DNA from: Mixophyes australis
Lineage: Eukaryota; Chordata; Amphibia; Anura; Limnodynastidae
Assembly (NCBI GenBank): GCA_036250195.1
Contig: JAVHZZ010000005.1
Coordinates: 69,127,505-69,191,504, forward strand
Length of the DNA: 64,000 nucleotides
Direction of reading: 5' to 3'
In this document: in pieces, positions 47,346-58,389 of the stretch
Numbering within the stretch: the first letter of the stretch is position 1
How the letters are laid out: each line of letters opens with the position of its first letter
Made by a program: the position numbers and the translations under genes
Notes under the pieces: model-generated
Database searches by the model: none
The model's input: the letters and a program-made list of their open reading frames with translations, nothing else
Told to the model about the DNA's origin: nothing

Positions 47346-47449
47346 TTTGCATTTCATTATTATATCTATGCAGATAAAATGTATCTATCTTCTAACCATC
47401 CATGTTAGCCCATGTTACTGACTGTTGTTCTGCCATTTCTTGGATGTCC

Positions 47450-48515
47450 TCTCGCCAACTCAAACTTAATGTTTTAAAAAGCAAAGCTAATTATTTTCCC
47501 ACCAGTCAAAACTATTTATATACTTGACATTTCTGTTTCTGTTGACAACATGTCAATAAATCCTACCCAACAAGCTTGCTGCATTGGTGTGATCCTTGAC
47601 TCAGAACTATCCTTTGTTCCCCACATATAATCTACAGTATATCTACATCCTGTTACATACTATCTAAAAATATTTAGAGAATACGCACATATCACACAGT
47701 ACACTGCAAAAGCTTTAGTTCATACACTTATGCATCTCATTCATTAACTATTGCAATGCCATCATTACTGCTCTTACTCAAATCAAACTCTCACACCTAC
47801 AATATATTTTGCATGTGGAGACTAGATTGATTTATCTTGCAAACCATTCTTCCACGGCTGAGCCGCTCTGTCAGTCTCAACATTGATTGCCTGTTTATTA
47901 CCGAATCTAATATGACATACTTCAAGTAACTTACAAGGTTGTCAACAAAACTGCGCCAACATACATCTCTTCACTTCTTTCAAAATTTCTCCCATCTCGA
48001 CAACTTCATTCTGCACAAGATCTGCATCTCCCATCCAAATTCATTACCTGATCCCATTTCGTTTTTGGGCTGCACCCACTTTGTGGAATGCCCTTCCTCA
48101 CACAATAAGACATTCCTCTAGCCTCCATCCTTCAAGCGTTTTCTGAAAGCCCACCTCTTCAGATAAGCTTATAAAATTCCTTAACCACCCTCTTAACCTT
48201 CCTAGAGTACCCTATTACCACCGTTTACACAGTTCACACAAGGCAACAACTCTCTGACCCCCTGACCAACAATGCTGTGTTACTGGATTATATAGTACAC
48301 TAAGCACTTTTATCTTTGCAATCTTGCTGGACCAATATGCAATATGCAGCACTTAACTCCCACTGTGCTATAGATTATAAGTTTGTGAGCACTGTCCTCT
48401 TACCTCTCTGTCCGTGTGCAGTAGCCAGTATTGCTTTATTACTACGTTTGTTCCCAAGTGTAAACAGTCACAGAATATGCTGGTGCTATATAAATAAATG
48501 ATCATGATGCCTAAA
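47450..48515 (+). pseudogene. LINE (L2/CR1 group) reverse transcriptase tail and 3' end
   Basis: Across shifting plus-strand frames one reads CCIGVILDSELSFVPHI, ITQYTAKALVHTLMHLI, APTYISSL-like NKTAPTYIS, then RFWAAPTLWNALPHTIRHS and FKRFLKAHLFR, the typical C-terminal order of an L2-type reverse transcriptase. Stops and at least one frameshift interrupt it. The element ends with GGTGCTATATAAATAAATG plus a short ATG/ATC run. It is a 5'-truncated, old insertion. Confidence 0.8.
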
Positions 48516-50460
48516 AAAATGTACATTTCTATGAATTCCAGTGTTTCAATTAATCTGTTTGTGAAGGCACTGAAAAAAATATTGGAAGTCAGAACAAAAC
48601 ATTCTTATTTTTAAATCACTTTTATTATTTTTTTAAAACTTTTATTAAATATAGTATATATGATCTTAGCACTCTTAAAAATAATTACTGGCTAGGTGTG
48701 ACTGGATGGTCTTACTTTACCACCCGGTCTGTTGGGGGAAGGAAGATGAAGGGATGATCTTCCGGCACAGTTTATCTCGGTCTCCTTCTCACCATCAGTA
48801 ACCGATTATTACTGACCAATCCTACTGGTGTCACCTTGCCACCAGACATTCTCCGAATGCGAATGCCAACTGCGCAATAGCTGTAGGAGAATTTCGCTGC
48901 CACCACTAGGCTCCTTTGCCGCGTCTACAGGCCGGTGGTAATGATTTCATCGGCACTTACATTGACAACACACTTTACGCCAAAGAAAAAAATAACGATT
49001 ACTACAACAGCGACAAGGTCCAAATATATACTTACCATATAAGAGACAGGCAGTATTTCCGGCACTTTCAATGACCTCCACATGTAAAATCGTCTTTCCC
49101 AAATATCTACAGTCACATATCATGTCACTTCTAATGGGCGGAATGAAAACGGCTCTTTTAAATCAGCAATGGGTGAACCCACCGCCTGTATAATGTAATC
49201 CAGGTGGTGGGCCCACCCATTGCGGCTTCATGTAATCGTCTATCTTTTTAACAAAACATGATAAAAGGTAATGACCCTCTGCTGTGTATGCAGGCTAAAA
49301 AATTGTTGGCCACTCACAGATGAAAAAGGCTTAATTATCATGGGAATTCCTTCTTCAGACAGTTGCAATAACAAATATCCACTAACAAGGCATCAGTACA
49401 TTTCCAATAAAAAACTCAGTATATGTTCAATGATAAACCACTAAGTGAAATAAGTTCATATAATAAGTTATTTCTGTCACCAGTGATCCAGCCACACCAG
49501 GTAATGGAAGTTGCCTTGTTAACTGAACTAACTCTTTCTACTTCATACCATCACACTAGTTTTGGCTGGTATGACAAAAGTAAACATAGTAACAGCCATT
49601 ATTGAAAGTGCAAGACCTCTATGAAAACTTTACTATTTCAGCTAATGTGCTATGTTGTAGATGTCCACCCACATCCTGGTTTTCAGGTCTGCCCCCAGTA
49701 AATCAATCTTCATTTCCCAGATCATAGGTCTGACTGAGAATGTGCATAGTAAAAAGTGTGAAAACATAATTGCAAAGTCATGCCTACTACCGGTTCATAA
49801 GCACCCCATTCATACAATTACATTTTCCTGATTTTCTCCTAAAATACTACTCCTCATTGCCATAAAAAATGTGTACTTGGAAGGGGCAAAATTCAACCCA
49901 TTGAATGTATAGAATGACTACTGTTTACCAGCATTTCCATTTACTCATAAACTTCAGGTACCCCCGACCTCCTGCTACACAGGGAACGTCCCCATTAAAT
50001 GGACCTTTAACTCCCCTTGAATTGCATTTAAATAATATTGTTGCTCAAAATGAAATCTTGCTAGTGAATGAAGGTGGATAACGAGGGGTCTTATTCATGA
50101 TCAGATGTTCATCCATTTGTCTAGCGTATCCTGTGTGATTCCACACTGCGCATGCCCAGAAAGGGAGGTTATGGCAATGAACGCAATTCCATGCAATTCA
50201 TGAATTCATGCAAATAAGACTTACTATGCCCTACGACTTGAGAGGTGGGACATGTTTGGAAAGAAATGGCCCAGATACAGTAAGGACGTTCTAATGCAGA
50301 TGCGGCTGATTCAAATAATGGCTTTGCCGTATACTTATTTTAAGATGTATGGGTTGCACCCGCTTGAGGGCAGGTGTAACTGATAGTGATGACCAAACAC
50401 GGCATTGCTTCTAACAATGGGATGATTGCCAATTCACTTGCATACCCAGCGGCGGATGGG
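48516..50460. other. Non-coding stretch, no gene seen
   Basis: The 48700-49250 part is less AT-rich than its neighbours and matches no repeat described here. 50085-50350 carries family-B-like words (GCGCATGCCCAGAAA, GGCCCAGATACAGTAAGGAC). No coding evidence. Confidence 0.45.
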
Positions 50461-50461
50461 T

Positions 50462-50760
50462 AATAGGCCTTACCGGGAAGTTTCCCGGTAGGCCGGTACC
50501 CTAACGAGGCAGCCCGGATGCTGCCTTAGTAACGAGTGATTTCTCTTTTTTTCTTTTTTTTCAAATACACCTGGCGTGTGTGCCGGCAGTCGGTGCAAGG
50601 GGGAGAGAGGGGTACCCTGCAGCGCCGCCAAGAGGCAGTCTCAGTTATGAATGCACTTTTTTCCCCCAAGTACACGCAGCGCGCACTTCAGCGTAGGGCA
50701 CTACACGGGAGGATGGATGCGGAGGCTGCCTCGGTAATGAATGAATGAATGTGCAGCTGG
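50462..50760. repeat. GC-rich repeat fragment
   Basis: It starts near CAGCGGCGGATGGG with an AAGTTTCCCGGTAGGCC segment, followed by a T/C-rich run and then two related blocks, each with CCAAGAGGCAGTCT- or GAGGCTGCCTCGG-type sequence and ATGAATG. It looks like the end of a non-autonomous element with a partial duplication. Confidence 0.35.
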
Positions 50761-50976
50761 CCCTACATTGGTCTCTCCTTGCTTCCTTTTCAAAGTGGGG
50801 ACTGTGCAGTCTATTGATACAGTGCACGGCCCCTACCTCACGTCTGATGGCCACTCCTGTTCAAACTCTGCGGTGGGGCCCACTTCTTCTGACCTGTGGC
50901 TGCACCCTGCCATCGTGGACAACAACTGGGAATCTTAAGGTGAGTAATTTTCAAGAACTACAGGGACACACATACA

Positions 50977-50980
<4 letters not shown>

Positions 50981-51018
<38 letters not shown>

Positions 51019-51721
51019 GTGCACACACACACACTGGGCACACATATACTGGTACATACACTGGGACAGGCATCCTGGGCACACTTACACTGGGACAGGC
51101 ATCCTGGGCACACTTACACTGGTATACACCCTGGGCACGCATACACTTTTACAGACACTCTGGGCACACATACACTTGTACACAGACTAGGCACACATAC
51201 ACAGGTACAGACACTTGGCACACTGACACTGGGCACACATACACAGGTACAGACACTTGACATGCTGACACTTGGCACACACAGAAGAACTACAGGTACA
51301 CACATACACTGATATATGCATTAAGCGCACACACACTGGGCACACCTACACTGGGCACACTTACACTGGGCACACATATACTGGTATATACACTGGGACA
51401 GGCATCCTGGGCACACTTACACTAGTATTCACCCTGGGCACGCATACACTTGTACATACACCCTGGGCACACATACACTGGTACAGACACTTGGGACGCT
51501 GACACTGGGCACACATACACTGGTACAGACAATTGGCACGCTGACACTGGGCACACATACAAAAGTACAGACATTTGCCACGCTGACACTGGGCACACAT
51601 ACACTAGTACAGACACTTGGCATGCTGACACTGGGCACACATACACTAGTACAGACACTGGTACAGACACTGGGCACACAAACACTGGTGCAGACACCCA
51701 GGAGGTAATGAAGGGGATTAA

Positions 51722-51753
<32 letters not shown>

Positions 51754-51755
51754 CT
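50981..51755. repeat. Minisatellite bracketed by two TA microsatellites
   Basis: TA tracts lie at 50981-51015 and about 51726-51752. Between them the sequence is built from GGGCACACATACACTGG and TACAGACACTTGGCA words in variable order, with units of about 20-42 bp. Long open frames on both strands (ending in TYTGTDT- or VCVPSVS-like repeats) are by-products of the repeat. Confidence 0.9.
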
Positions 51756-51924
51756 TAATTGATGACATCAGGATTAATAATTAAACTGTAATAAGGAGTT
51801 AATGATTTTGAAGGGGATGTTATAATGAGGCTGAGTTAATCATTTTGAAGGGGTGTTAATTCATGATCAGGAGGGAGGTATGTGTGTCAGTCACAAAAAT
51901 GCACATGTTATTATATGGGGTCAC

Positions 51925-52135
51925 TAGGATGCTCTCTGTATTGTATGGTGGTCATAGGAATGCTCTCTGTATTGTATGGTGGTCATAGGAAAGTTCTCTG
52001 TATTGTATGACGGTCATACAAATGCTCTTTGCATTGCATGGCCGGCACAATAATGCTCTTTGCATTGCATGGCGGTCACTAGGCTCCTCGTTATATTGTA
52101 TGACGGTCACTAGGATGCTCTTTGTAATGCATAGG
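51925..52135. repeat. Tandem repeat, about 36-bp unit
   Basis: Six diverged units follow the pattern ATGCTCTCTGTATTGTATGG then TGGTCATAGGA. The first three are nearly identical and later ones decay. Confidence 0.85.
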
Positions 52136-52552
52136 TATCACTAATACTGGACAAATTATCACGCAGAACAGAAACATTTTTTTTAATTGTTCATGCTAGT
52201 GTGTTTTACAAGTAATCACAGTTTTACATAAAAGTATGTGGGGTTTTTTCTTTGAAATCCCACTACTAACCCTATAAAGAGGCAGAGAGGGCATTGGGAG
52301 GGTGGTACCTGTTCTTGAGGGTTAGGGCACACACTACCATGGTTGGGACATCCTAAAGGTTTGCATATAAGTAGGCAGAGGCAATGTAGGGAGACTTTTG
52401 AAATGGTGGGAGATCCAACTACTATTAAATTAATGCTAATCATGGGATCTCCCTTTTGCTGGATTAAGCTGCTCCTCTCACATAACCACTGGTGTGCTGA
52501 CTCTGCCTACTTGTGTTTGCTGCGCCAACCAGTGAAATGCTTTGCCTACTTA

Positions 52553-54195
52553 CAGTCAAGTCCATAAATATTGTGACATCGACACAATTCTCATATTTTG
52601 GGCTCTATACACCACCACAATGGATTTGAAATGAAACAAACAAGATGTGCTTTAACTGCAAACTTTCAGCTTTAATTTGAGGGAATTTACATCCAAATCA
52701 GGTGAACAGTGTAGGAAGTACAACAGTTTCTATATGTGCATCCCACTTTTTAAGGGACCAAAAGTAATGGGACAAGCTAAACAATCCTACATCAAACTTT
52801 CACTTTTTAACACTTTGTTGCAAATCCTTTGCAGTCAATTGCAGCCTGAAGTCTGGAACGCATAGACATCACCAGACGCTGGGTTTCATCCCTGCTGATG
52901 CTCTGCCAGGCCTCTACTGCAAATGTCTTCAGTTACTGTTTGTCCTTGGGGTATTTTCCCTTCAGTTTTGTCTTCATCAAGAGAAATGCATGCTCAATCG
53001 GTCAGGTGATTGACCCTGCCATTGCTTAACATTCTACTTGTTAGCCTTAAAAAACTCTTTGGTTGCTTTTGCAGTATGCTTCGGGTCATTGTCCATCTGC
53101 ACTGTGAAGTGCCGTCCAATGAGTTCTGAAGCATTTGACTGAATATGAGCAGATATTATTGCCTGAAACACTTTAGAATTCATCCTGCTGCTTTTGTCAG
53201 CAGTCACATCATCAATAAATACAAGGGAACCAGTTCCATTGGCAGCCATACATGCCCACGCCATGACACTACCACCACCATGCTTCACTGATGAGGTGGT
53301 ATGTTTTGGATCATGAGCAGTTCCTTTCCTTCTCCATACTCTTCCCTTCCAATCACTCTGGTACACGTTGATCTTTGTCTCATCTGTCCATAGAATGTTG
53401 TTTCAGAACTGTAATGGCTTTTTTAGATGTTGTTTGCCAAACTCTAATCTGGTCTTCCTGTTTTTGTGGCTCACAAATGAATTACATCTTGTGGTGAACC
53501 CACTATATTCACTCTTCTGAAGTCTTCTCTTGATTGTTGACTTTGACATATATACACCTACCTACTGGAGAGTGTTCTTGATTTGGCCAACTTTTGTGAA
53601 GGGGTTTTTCTTCACCAGGAAAAAAATTCTTCTGTCATCCACCACAGTTGTTTTCCGTGGTCTTCCGGGCTTTATGGTGTTTCTGAGCTCTCCGGTGCAT
53701 TTCTTCTTTTTAAGAATGTCCCAAACAGTTGATTTGGCCACACCTAATGTTTTTGCTATCTCTCTGATGGGTTTGTTTGGGTTTTTCAGACAATGATGGC
53801 TTGCTTCCCTGATAGTGACAGCTCTTCGGATCTCATATTGAGAGTCGACAGCAACATATTCCAAATGCAAATGTCACACCTAGAATCAACTCCAGACCTT
53901 TTACCTGCTTAATTGATGATGAAATAACAAGGGAATAGCCCACACATGTCTATAAAATAGCTTTTGAGTCAATTGTCCCATTACTTTTGGTCACTTAAAA
54001 AGGGTGAGGCACATATAGAAACCATTGTAATTCCTACACCGTTCACCTGATTTGGATGTAAATACCCTCAAATTAAAGCTGAAAGTCTGCATTTAAAGCA
54101 CATCTTGTTAGTTTCACTTCAAATCCATTGTGGTGGTGTATAGAGCCCAAAATATGAGAATTGTGTTGATGTCCCATTATTTATGGACTTGACTG
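52553..54195 (-). mobile_element. Tc1/mariner element 2 (1,643 bp, long TIRs, TSD TA)
   Basis: Both ends start CAGTCAAGTCCATAAATA and the inverted repeats extend about 230 bp (roughly 52553-52785 and 53965-54195). TA flanks both ends (52551-52552, 54196-54197). It is a different family from the element at 17252, with much longer inverted repeats and a different transposase. The transposase on the minus strand is broken. Confidence 0.92.
53034..53870 (-). pseudogene. Tc1-like transposase, inactivated
   Basis: From 53870: NPNKPIREIAKTLGVAKSTV (first helix-turn-helix), then GRPRKTTVVDDRRI. After a gap, NNILWTDETKINVYQSDWKG carries the first catalytic Asp, with a stop immediately before it. VKHGGGSVMAWACM and HFTVQMDNDPKHTAKATK carry the second Asp. 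The third motif, below 53034, reads SPD, then a stop and PIEHAF, so two residues of the LNP region are lost. The catalytic residues remain but two stops and frame breaks inactivate it. Confidence 0.85.
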
Positions 54196-54197
54196 TA

Positions 54198-54900
54198 TGT
54201 GTTAGCTTCGCCAGCTGTGACAGGCGGATTCTGGCTACCACTACGTTTTGCATTTGCCTCGTTTAATACTGATGTGGCTAGGGCTAAAGCTGTGCTATCT
54301 CCACCTACTGTTGTATGCTGTTTCAGGCCATTACATTCCTTTTGTATTGGAAAGAGCCCCAATACTTGAGGGGAGGTCACTGCATGAAGGCAGTGTGGCA
54401 ACAAGTTGAAAAGGGGGGTCCCCGATGTAGGGGACGGTGCGCACAAGCGTAGTGCGAGAACCTCTGGACCATGCCTACAGTCCGTCTGTGTATATGATTG
54501 GATCTGCTGATGCTGTGTAATTACTGTTCCTACAATATTGGATGCATTAACTCTCAGAAATATTTTACTGCTGCAAAGTGTGTGCTGGAGGAGTTAAACT
54601 GGTCATATAACCTTTACCTGCAACCATTATGCTCTTTTGTGCTGGAGGAGAAGAGGAGTTCAATAAAGTGTTTTCCTGTCTTGAACTGAAATGGTCTGGT
54701 GTCCAATATTTCATTGCGCTGCACCACACCACTGCACTGAAGTCTGTTCACATGTGACTGTGTCAATCACCAGTGTATTAGGGGGGTCCTCTGGTATTGG
54801 TTGCCCGTACCCACCAGTTAGCGGGGCAAGACGTACTGACTAAATATTGCAATATGGCCTATGGAGCGACCCTTCAAACAGGGACATGTGCCATCTTGTA
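54198..54900. other. Non-coding stretch, no gene seen
   Basis: The flanking DNA of the Tc1 insertion. Nothing recognisable except low-complexity patches. Confidence 0.4.
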
Positions 54901-54904
54901 TTCA

Positions 54905-55520
54905 GGTCTGCGACATGCACAGACCTGTCTTTTCTTCTCTGGCATTCAGCTGTAGGCTGATTAGCTGTTACTCCCACTGACCTCTTTCAGATATTTAAGG
55001 CACCTGTGCCTCTCCCAAATTGCTAGATCTACTTGTCCTCAGCATGTTCAGTTGAGGATTACTTGGCTCCCTACAGTTACCTGTCAACCTGCAAATCCAG
55101 AGTCTTCTTCAGCTTCTCAGATTTATCTGGCAATCCAGACCGGTGGTAGTCAGCATATCGATTGTGACTAACACGACAATACTTACCCCAACGCAGCGAC
55201 CCCGAATGGCTACTTCACAACATGGCTCTAGGACGACTGATGTGACCGCCAACTGCCAGGGATCGCGACCAATGAAGAATCCGGCCACTCTGCATGACGT
55301 CACTGCCGACCGCAACGCTCTTCTCCTTGCTGTTAAGGTGAAAATGTAAGTATGCAGCCATAGACAATGTACAACGCTAAGCAAAGTACATTGTCTATAG
55401 CCGCATACTTACATTTCTATCGATCCGGATACCCCTACCAGCAATAATCCTACACCATCTCCAACCGGTCTCGTCTGGAACCCGCCCGGACAATCGTGAC
55501 CTGCAGGGCTGTAGCAGCAA
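54905..55520 (+). repeat. LTR/leader-like segment, tentative
   Basis: Pyrimidine-rich sequence with a TATTTAAGG near 54997 and CCTGTGCC words resembles retroelement LTR/leader sequence, followed by GC-rich sequence up to CAATCGTGACC near 55500. It lies about 500 bases upstream of a retroviral pol remnant on the same strand, but no LTR termini or primer site were confirmed. Confidence 0.35.
55342..55416. repeat. Hairpin: 31-bp stem with 13-nt loop
   Basis: Arm 55342-55372 (AAATGTAAGTATGCAG...) pairs with 55386-55416 at 29 of 31 positions around the loop AACGCTAAGCAAA. It could be a tiny fold-back repeat or a structured leader element. No expression evidence can be read here. Confidence 0.85.
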
Positions 55521-55989
55521 GACCAAACTTCCTTGCGGGGATCCATGGTCAATACTGTCACTCAGTTAGGTTCCGCTTTCTGTGGTAGGCAGTACTAAAC
55601 CATGCAGATTGCAAAGAATCAGAAAAGTCTTGCCTCTAACATGATAGTTGCTATGAATAGTGACAAATATATTCAAAATAGTGGTGCAGACATACATACA
55701 TATATCATTATTTATAGGTTAAAAGTCACGCAATAAGGTCATATTTGTTTTGTGATTATTATTTCGGAAGAAAACCTATGACAATATTAAAAAATCACAT
55801 ACATTAGCTAACATTTAAAGGAAGATGGCCATTTTCTCCATGTATTATGAGCATATTTTTTAAAAACATTTTAATTGACTTTTTTTTATACTATGGAAGA
55901 TACAGCATTGCCTGCTCAGTTATCTGTTCCCAAATAGGCACCTTTGCCCATGTACAAGAAAAGATCTACTATGCAAGTTAAATTGTAAA

Positions 55990-56935
55990 ATTTTCTGTAC
56001 TCCCGCCACAGTATTTTTACATGTTCCAGAACCTAACAAGGCGGAAGTGCAGGCTCACTTAGATACAGTTCACATTCCAATGTCTGAATATCCAGTGTTC
56101 ATTTCACCAAACATTAAGGACATGTAAATGATGTCCCTGATCACATATGGACTAAAGAGTCACAGGATATAGGTTTAATGAGTGATGTAGCACTCATTCA
56201 TACTGAAATACAGCAAGGAATGTCTCCACCTCGCATAGCCCAATACCATTTTAAATTAGAAAAAGGAATATATCCTGATATACTGTACAAGCCCTAATAA
56301 AACAAGGGATATTAAAGAAATGTATGAGTTTAGCAAATTCACCCATTTTTACTGTACCCAAAAAAGGGAACCCCGAAAGAACCCAAATTTCCTGGAGGGT
56401 GGCACAAGATCTAAGGGCCCTAATTAAAGTGGTAAAGTCACATTTTCTTGTAGTGCCTAATCCAGCAACCATTTTCATGCAGATCCCTGCAGATACAAAA
56501 TACTTTACTGTCATAGATTTGTGTGTGCAGTGCTTTCTTTTCCATGCCAATACATCCTGACTCACAATATATTTTTGCTTCTACCTACAGGGGGGTTCAA
56601 TATACTTGGACTCATCTTACACAAGATTTTATAGATAGTCCAAAATATTTTTCACAATGTTTGTGGAATAATTTGCAATCTTTTGTACCCACAGGTGATT
56701 CTGTCGTGATTTAATATGGGGATGATCTTCTGCTGTGTTTCAAATCATTCCAGACTTCTCTTGAAGATACTAAACAACTATTGTGTTTCCTTGCAGAATC
56801 AGGCTATGAAGAATCCAGGGAGAAAAATCAGTTATGCACTGACAAGGTTAAATGCCTAGGGCATTGTTTGATACCTGGCCAGAGAAATTTTGGTCCCCAA
56901 AGGGTGGCCCTAATCCTTAAACACCCTCTACCTCA
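55990..56935 (+). pseudogene. Endogenous retrovirus pol remnant (protease end and reverse transcriptase)
   Basis: Plus-strand frames show a retroviral reverse transcriptase: SPIFTVPKKG, a WRVAQDLRAL segment, FTVIDLC, a YTWTHLTQ segment and the catalytic YGDDLL, then FLAESGY and LGHCLIPGQ. The order and motifs match gamma/epsilon-type retroviral pol rather than gypsy pol. At least two frameshifts and several stops break it, including a stop directly before YGDD. Gag, RNase H, integrase and env were not found. Sequence identity to the retrovirus stops near 56935, where the Penelope-like element begins. Confidence 0.8.
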
Positions 56936-56939
56936 AAAT

Positions 56940-58380
56940 CAAAATGAGGTCAATTTAGAGTTCACGGTTAACACTAGCACACATGAAGTCCAATTTTTAG
57001 ATTTGTAAATCTACATAAAAGAAGGCAATATTATGTCACGCACCTTTATTAAGCCTGTAGATTGCAACAATTTTTTACCAGCCAATAGCAATCCTCATCC
57101 GCTTTGGATTAAAAACATACCCAAAGGACAACTTAGAAGAAATCGTAGGAACTGTTCGAACCTGAAGGTCCGACAGGGGAAAAATCTGATGGAAAGATTC
57201 ACAGAAAAAAATCTATGGTGAAAACCTTGTGAAAGAGGCATTTCAAAATGTGGAAAACATGAATAGGGACACACTTGTGGTCTATAAAGATAAAGAAAAA
57301 GAAAACCAGAAAGGATTTGATACTGTGTTCATTGCTAAATTTAGAAGCCATTTTTATATAATTAAAAACATCATAGAGAAAAATTGGCATATTCTTCTGC
57401 ATGATGAAGATTTGAAACAGATAATTTAACTGAAACCTAAGATAGCATATAGAAAGGCTGATAATTTAAAAAATATGCTCACTTGGAGTTTTTTACCAAT
57501 ACAAGAGCAGACACAATCCAAAAGCCTCTTGGGATTCTATTATTGCACTAATTGCTTATGCTGTAAAAATTCTAAAATGATCTCGACTACTCCAATATTA
57601 TCATATATGTCAATGGTTTCTAAGGAGATATACTCTACTAGAGAAAAAATTAGCTGCAATTCTGAAGGGATCATCTATTTATTGGAGTGCCCATGTGGCC
57701 TTCAATATGTGGGCTGGACGAAAAGAAAGTTAAAAATTCGGATTATGAAGCATATTTGTAATATTAAAAAAGGCGTCATAACGCATAGTGTATCAACACT
57801 TTCTAACAGAACATAATAAAGATCCTAAAGGATTGAAATTTATGGGTATAAAACATGTCCCAAAAAATTGGAGAGGAGGCAATTACATTTCCACTATGTC
57901 TAAGATAGAAACCGAATATATTTACAAATTGAGAACTCTTACACCATTAGGACTAAATCTGGAATTTGACTTATGGTTTTTTTTAGGCTAAAAATATTAT
58001 TATTCATTCTAACTAATTGATATCTTTTGGGATTGCTGCACTAATTTTTACTTTCTTATGAAAGACTTCTTTTAACTTGCAAAATCTTTTAACTTGCAAT
58101 GTTTTTAACAAAAAATGTGTTTTGTGCTATTTTTACATGAACAATAAAGTTTATTGAAATTTTAACTATATAAGGACATCATACAATAAAACATCTATCC
58201 TTGAAAAAGTCGGTTAGCACTACCCTTTCATAGGTATTTTGAGCTTTTGAGGCTTCCGTCAAAACAGGAAGTACTCGGCGGTTTGCGTTCTATGTCCGTT
58301 CCACTTCGGAAGGACGAGGGCGCGGCAGAAGCGGAGATACCGTTTGGAACTACCCTCTACCTCTCTAAGAGATTTCTCCT
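56940..58380 (+). mobile_element. Penelope-like element 2, 5'-truncated
   Basis: It starts within the reverse transcriptase (LEFTVNTSTHEVQFLDL), continues with the thumb-type RNCSNLKVRQGKNLMERF segment and a GIY-YIG domain, and has a 3' region with ACAATAAAGTTTATTG near 58140 and CTTGAAAAAGTCGGTTAGC near 58200, the kind of 3' sequence seen in vertebrate Penelope-like elements. The 5' part of the reverse transcriptase is missing, replaced directly by retroviral sequence. The lower end is approximate. Confidence 0.75.
57475..57991 (+). pseudogene. GIY-YIG endonuclease of Penelope-like element 2
   Basis: The frame from 57475 has a cysteine cluster (YYCTNCLCCKNSK), then GIIYLLECPCGLQYVGWT and KLKIRIMKH, the GIY-YIG core. 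A frameshift near 57800 moves to the frame FLTEHNKDPKGLKFMGI and then MSKIETEYIYKLRTLTPLGLN, the conserved C-terminal glutamate-bearing segment. Upstream, 57033-57430 holds the reverse transcriptase C-terminus in shifting frames. It is inactive but only mildly decayed. Confidence 0.8.
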
Positions 58381-58389
58381 GAAGAGGAA

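Noticed and set aside
50745..51758. Several 60-170-codon frames rich in T, Y, H, G or C, V, P
   Set aside because: They are translations of the minisatellite GGGCACACATACACTGG and the TA tracts, with no start context or domain.
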